Origin: Bordetella sp.
GTDB taxonomy: Bacteria > Pseudomonadota > Gammaproteobacteria > Burkholderiales > Burkholderiaceae_B
Length of the DNA stretch: 6,389 nucleotides
Assembly: GCA_027450125.1 (NCBI GenBank)
Contig: DAIDKG010000261.1
Span: 1-6,389, forward strand
Reading direction: 5' to 3'
A program made the translations under genes and the position numbers. Shown here one piece after another: positions 6,032 to 6,389 of the stretch. Within the stretch, counting starts at the first letter, position 1. Every line of letters begins with the position of its first letter. The notes beneath the pieces are model-generated. The model had not been told where the DNA came from and did no database searches. It was given only the letters and a program-made list of their open reading frames with translations.

Positions 6032-6389
6032 TTAGGCCTTGATTCCCGCCTCGCGGATGAGCCTGCCCCATTTCTCGTAATCGGCGCGGCGCAGGACGTC
6101 GAGCTCATGCGGCGTTCCGCCTACCAGGGTGATGCCCAGCTTGCCGGCCAGGTCCGCCACGGCAGGCGCCTTCAGGGCCTTGTCGATTGCCGTGTTCAGG
6201 CTCTGAATGATGGGCGCCGGGGTGGCCGCGGGCGCGAAGACGGCTTGCCACTGCACCACCACGAAATCCTTGAAGCCCTCTTGCGTCATGGTGGGCGTGC
6301 CAGGGAGTTCGGGTAGCCGCTCGGCGCTGGTCACGGCCAGCGCGCGCAAGGCACCGCTTTGAACGTAGGGCAAGGCCGCGGCGGCCGGG
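6032..6389 (-). CDS. Bug/TctC family substrate-binding protein (C-terminal fragment)
   Basis: The reading frame is open to the window edge and ends at TAA (6032-6034), giving about 118 C-terminal residues; the start and signal peptide lie beyond the window. The TTG at 6373 is an internal codon and not the start, because the frame continues upstream as PAAAALPYVQSG. Family landmarks are the YVQSGALRALAVTSAERLPEL stretch, the PTMTQEGF element and the closing helix ending in YEKWGRLIREAGIKA, all standard for the C-lobe end of Bug proteins. It would be a periplasmic organic-acid binding protein of unknown ligand. It lies 108 bp before the RraA-like gene, with a possible terminator between, so it may be a separate transcript. 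It is the third Bug protein in the window. Confidence 0.9.
   Translation of the reverse strand, partial: PAAAALPYVQSGALRALAVTSAERLPELPGTPTMTQEGFKDFVVVQWQAVFAPAATPAPIIQSLNTAIDKALKAPAVADLAGKLGITLVGGTPHELDVLRRADYEKWGRLIREAGIKA

Noticed and set aside
1..6389. CRISPR array, insertion sequence, tRNA/rRNA, riboswitch or phage genes
   Set aside because: No regularly spaced repeats, transposase motifs, terminal inverted repeats or structured RNA signatures were seen; almost all of the window is accounted for by ordinary metabolic genes.

Overview
The window is GC-rich, densely coding DNA from a betaproteobacterium, most likely Alcaligenaceae (Bordetella/Achromobacter-like). The main clue is three separate extracytoplasmic binding proteins of the Bug (TctC-like) family, a family hugely expanded in that group, together with a Nudix C-terminus of the type seen there. 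The genus is an inference from gene content, not from a search.

Layout: the plus strand carries only the last ~55 codons of a Nudix hydrolase (1-170). A 13-bp hairpin (177-206) separates it from a convergent block on the minus strand that fills the rest of the window. Read in its direction of transcription (high to low coordinates), this block holds: the C-terminal part of a Bug protein (6389-6032); a ~108-bp gap with a candidate intrinsic terminator and a 10-bp perfect palindrome; an RraA/HMG-aldolase-like protein (5923-5240); a D-2-hydroxyacid dehydrogenase of the SerA family without ACT domain (5243-4296, start corrected to a GTG that overlaps the preceding stop as GTGA); a cyclase-family hydrolase (4283-3201); two complete Bug binding proteins in tandem (3164-2202 and 2156-1158); and an SMP-30/gluconolactonase-type hydrolase (1143-226). 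Gaps between the six complete genes are -4, 12, 36, 45 and 14 bp, so they look like one operon.

Together the genes look like a small-molecule uptake and breakdown unit. Periplasmic binding proteins would capture an organic acid. Two hydrolases (cyclase family and SMP-30 family) could open a lactone, amide or ester. The dehydrogenase would act on a 2-hydroxy/2-oxo acid, and the RraA-like protein could cleave or decarboxylate an oxo-acid. The substrate cannot be read from the sequence. No TctA/TctB membrane subunits and no transcriptional regulator are present in the window.

Two enzymes depart from textbook active-site motifs: the RraA-like protein has Thr where aldolases have the first Asp of D-X20-R-D, and the cyclase has Gln in place of both leading His of HxGTHxDxPxH. 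These are the most interesting observations. No mobile element, CRISPR array, tRNA or rRNA was seen.
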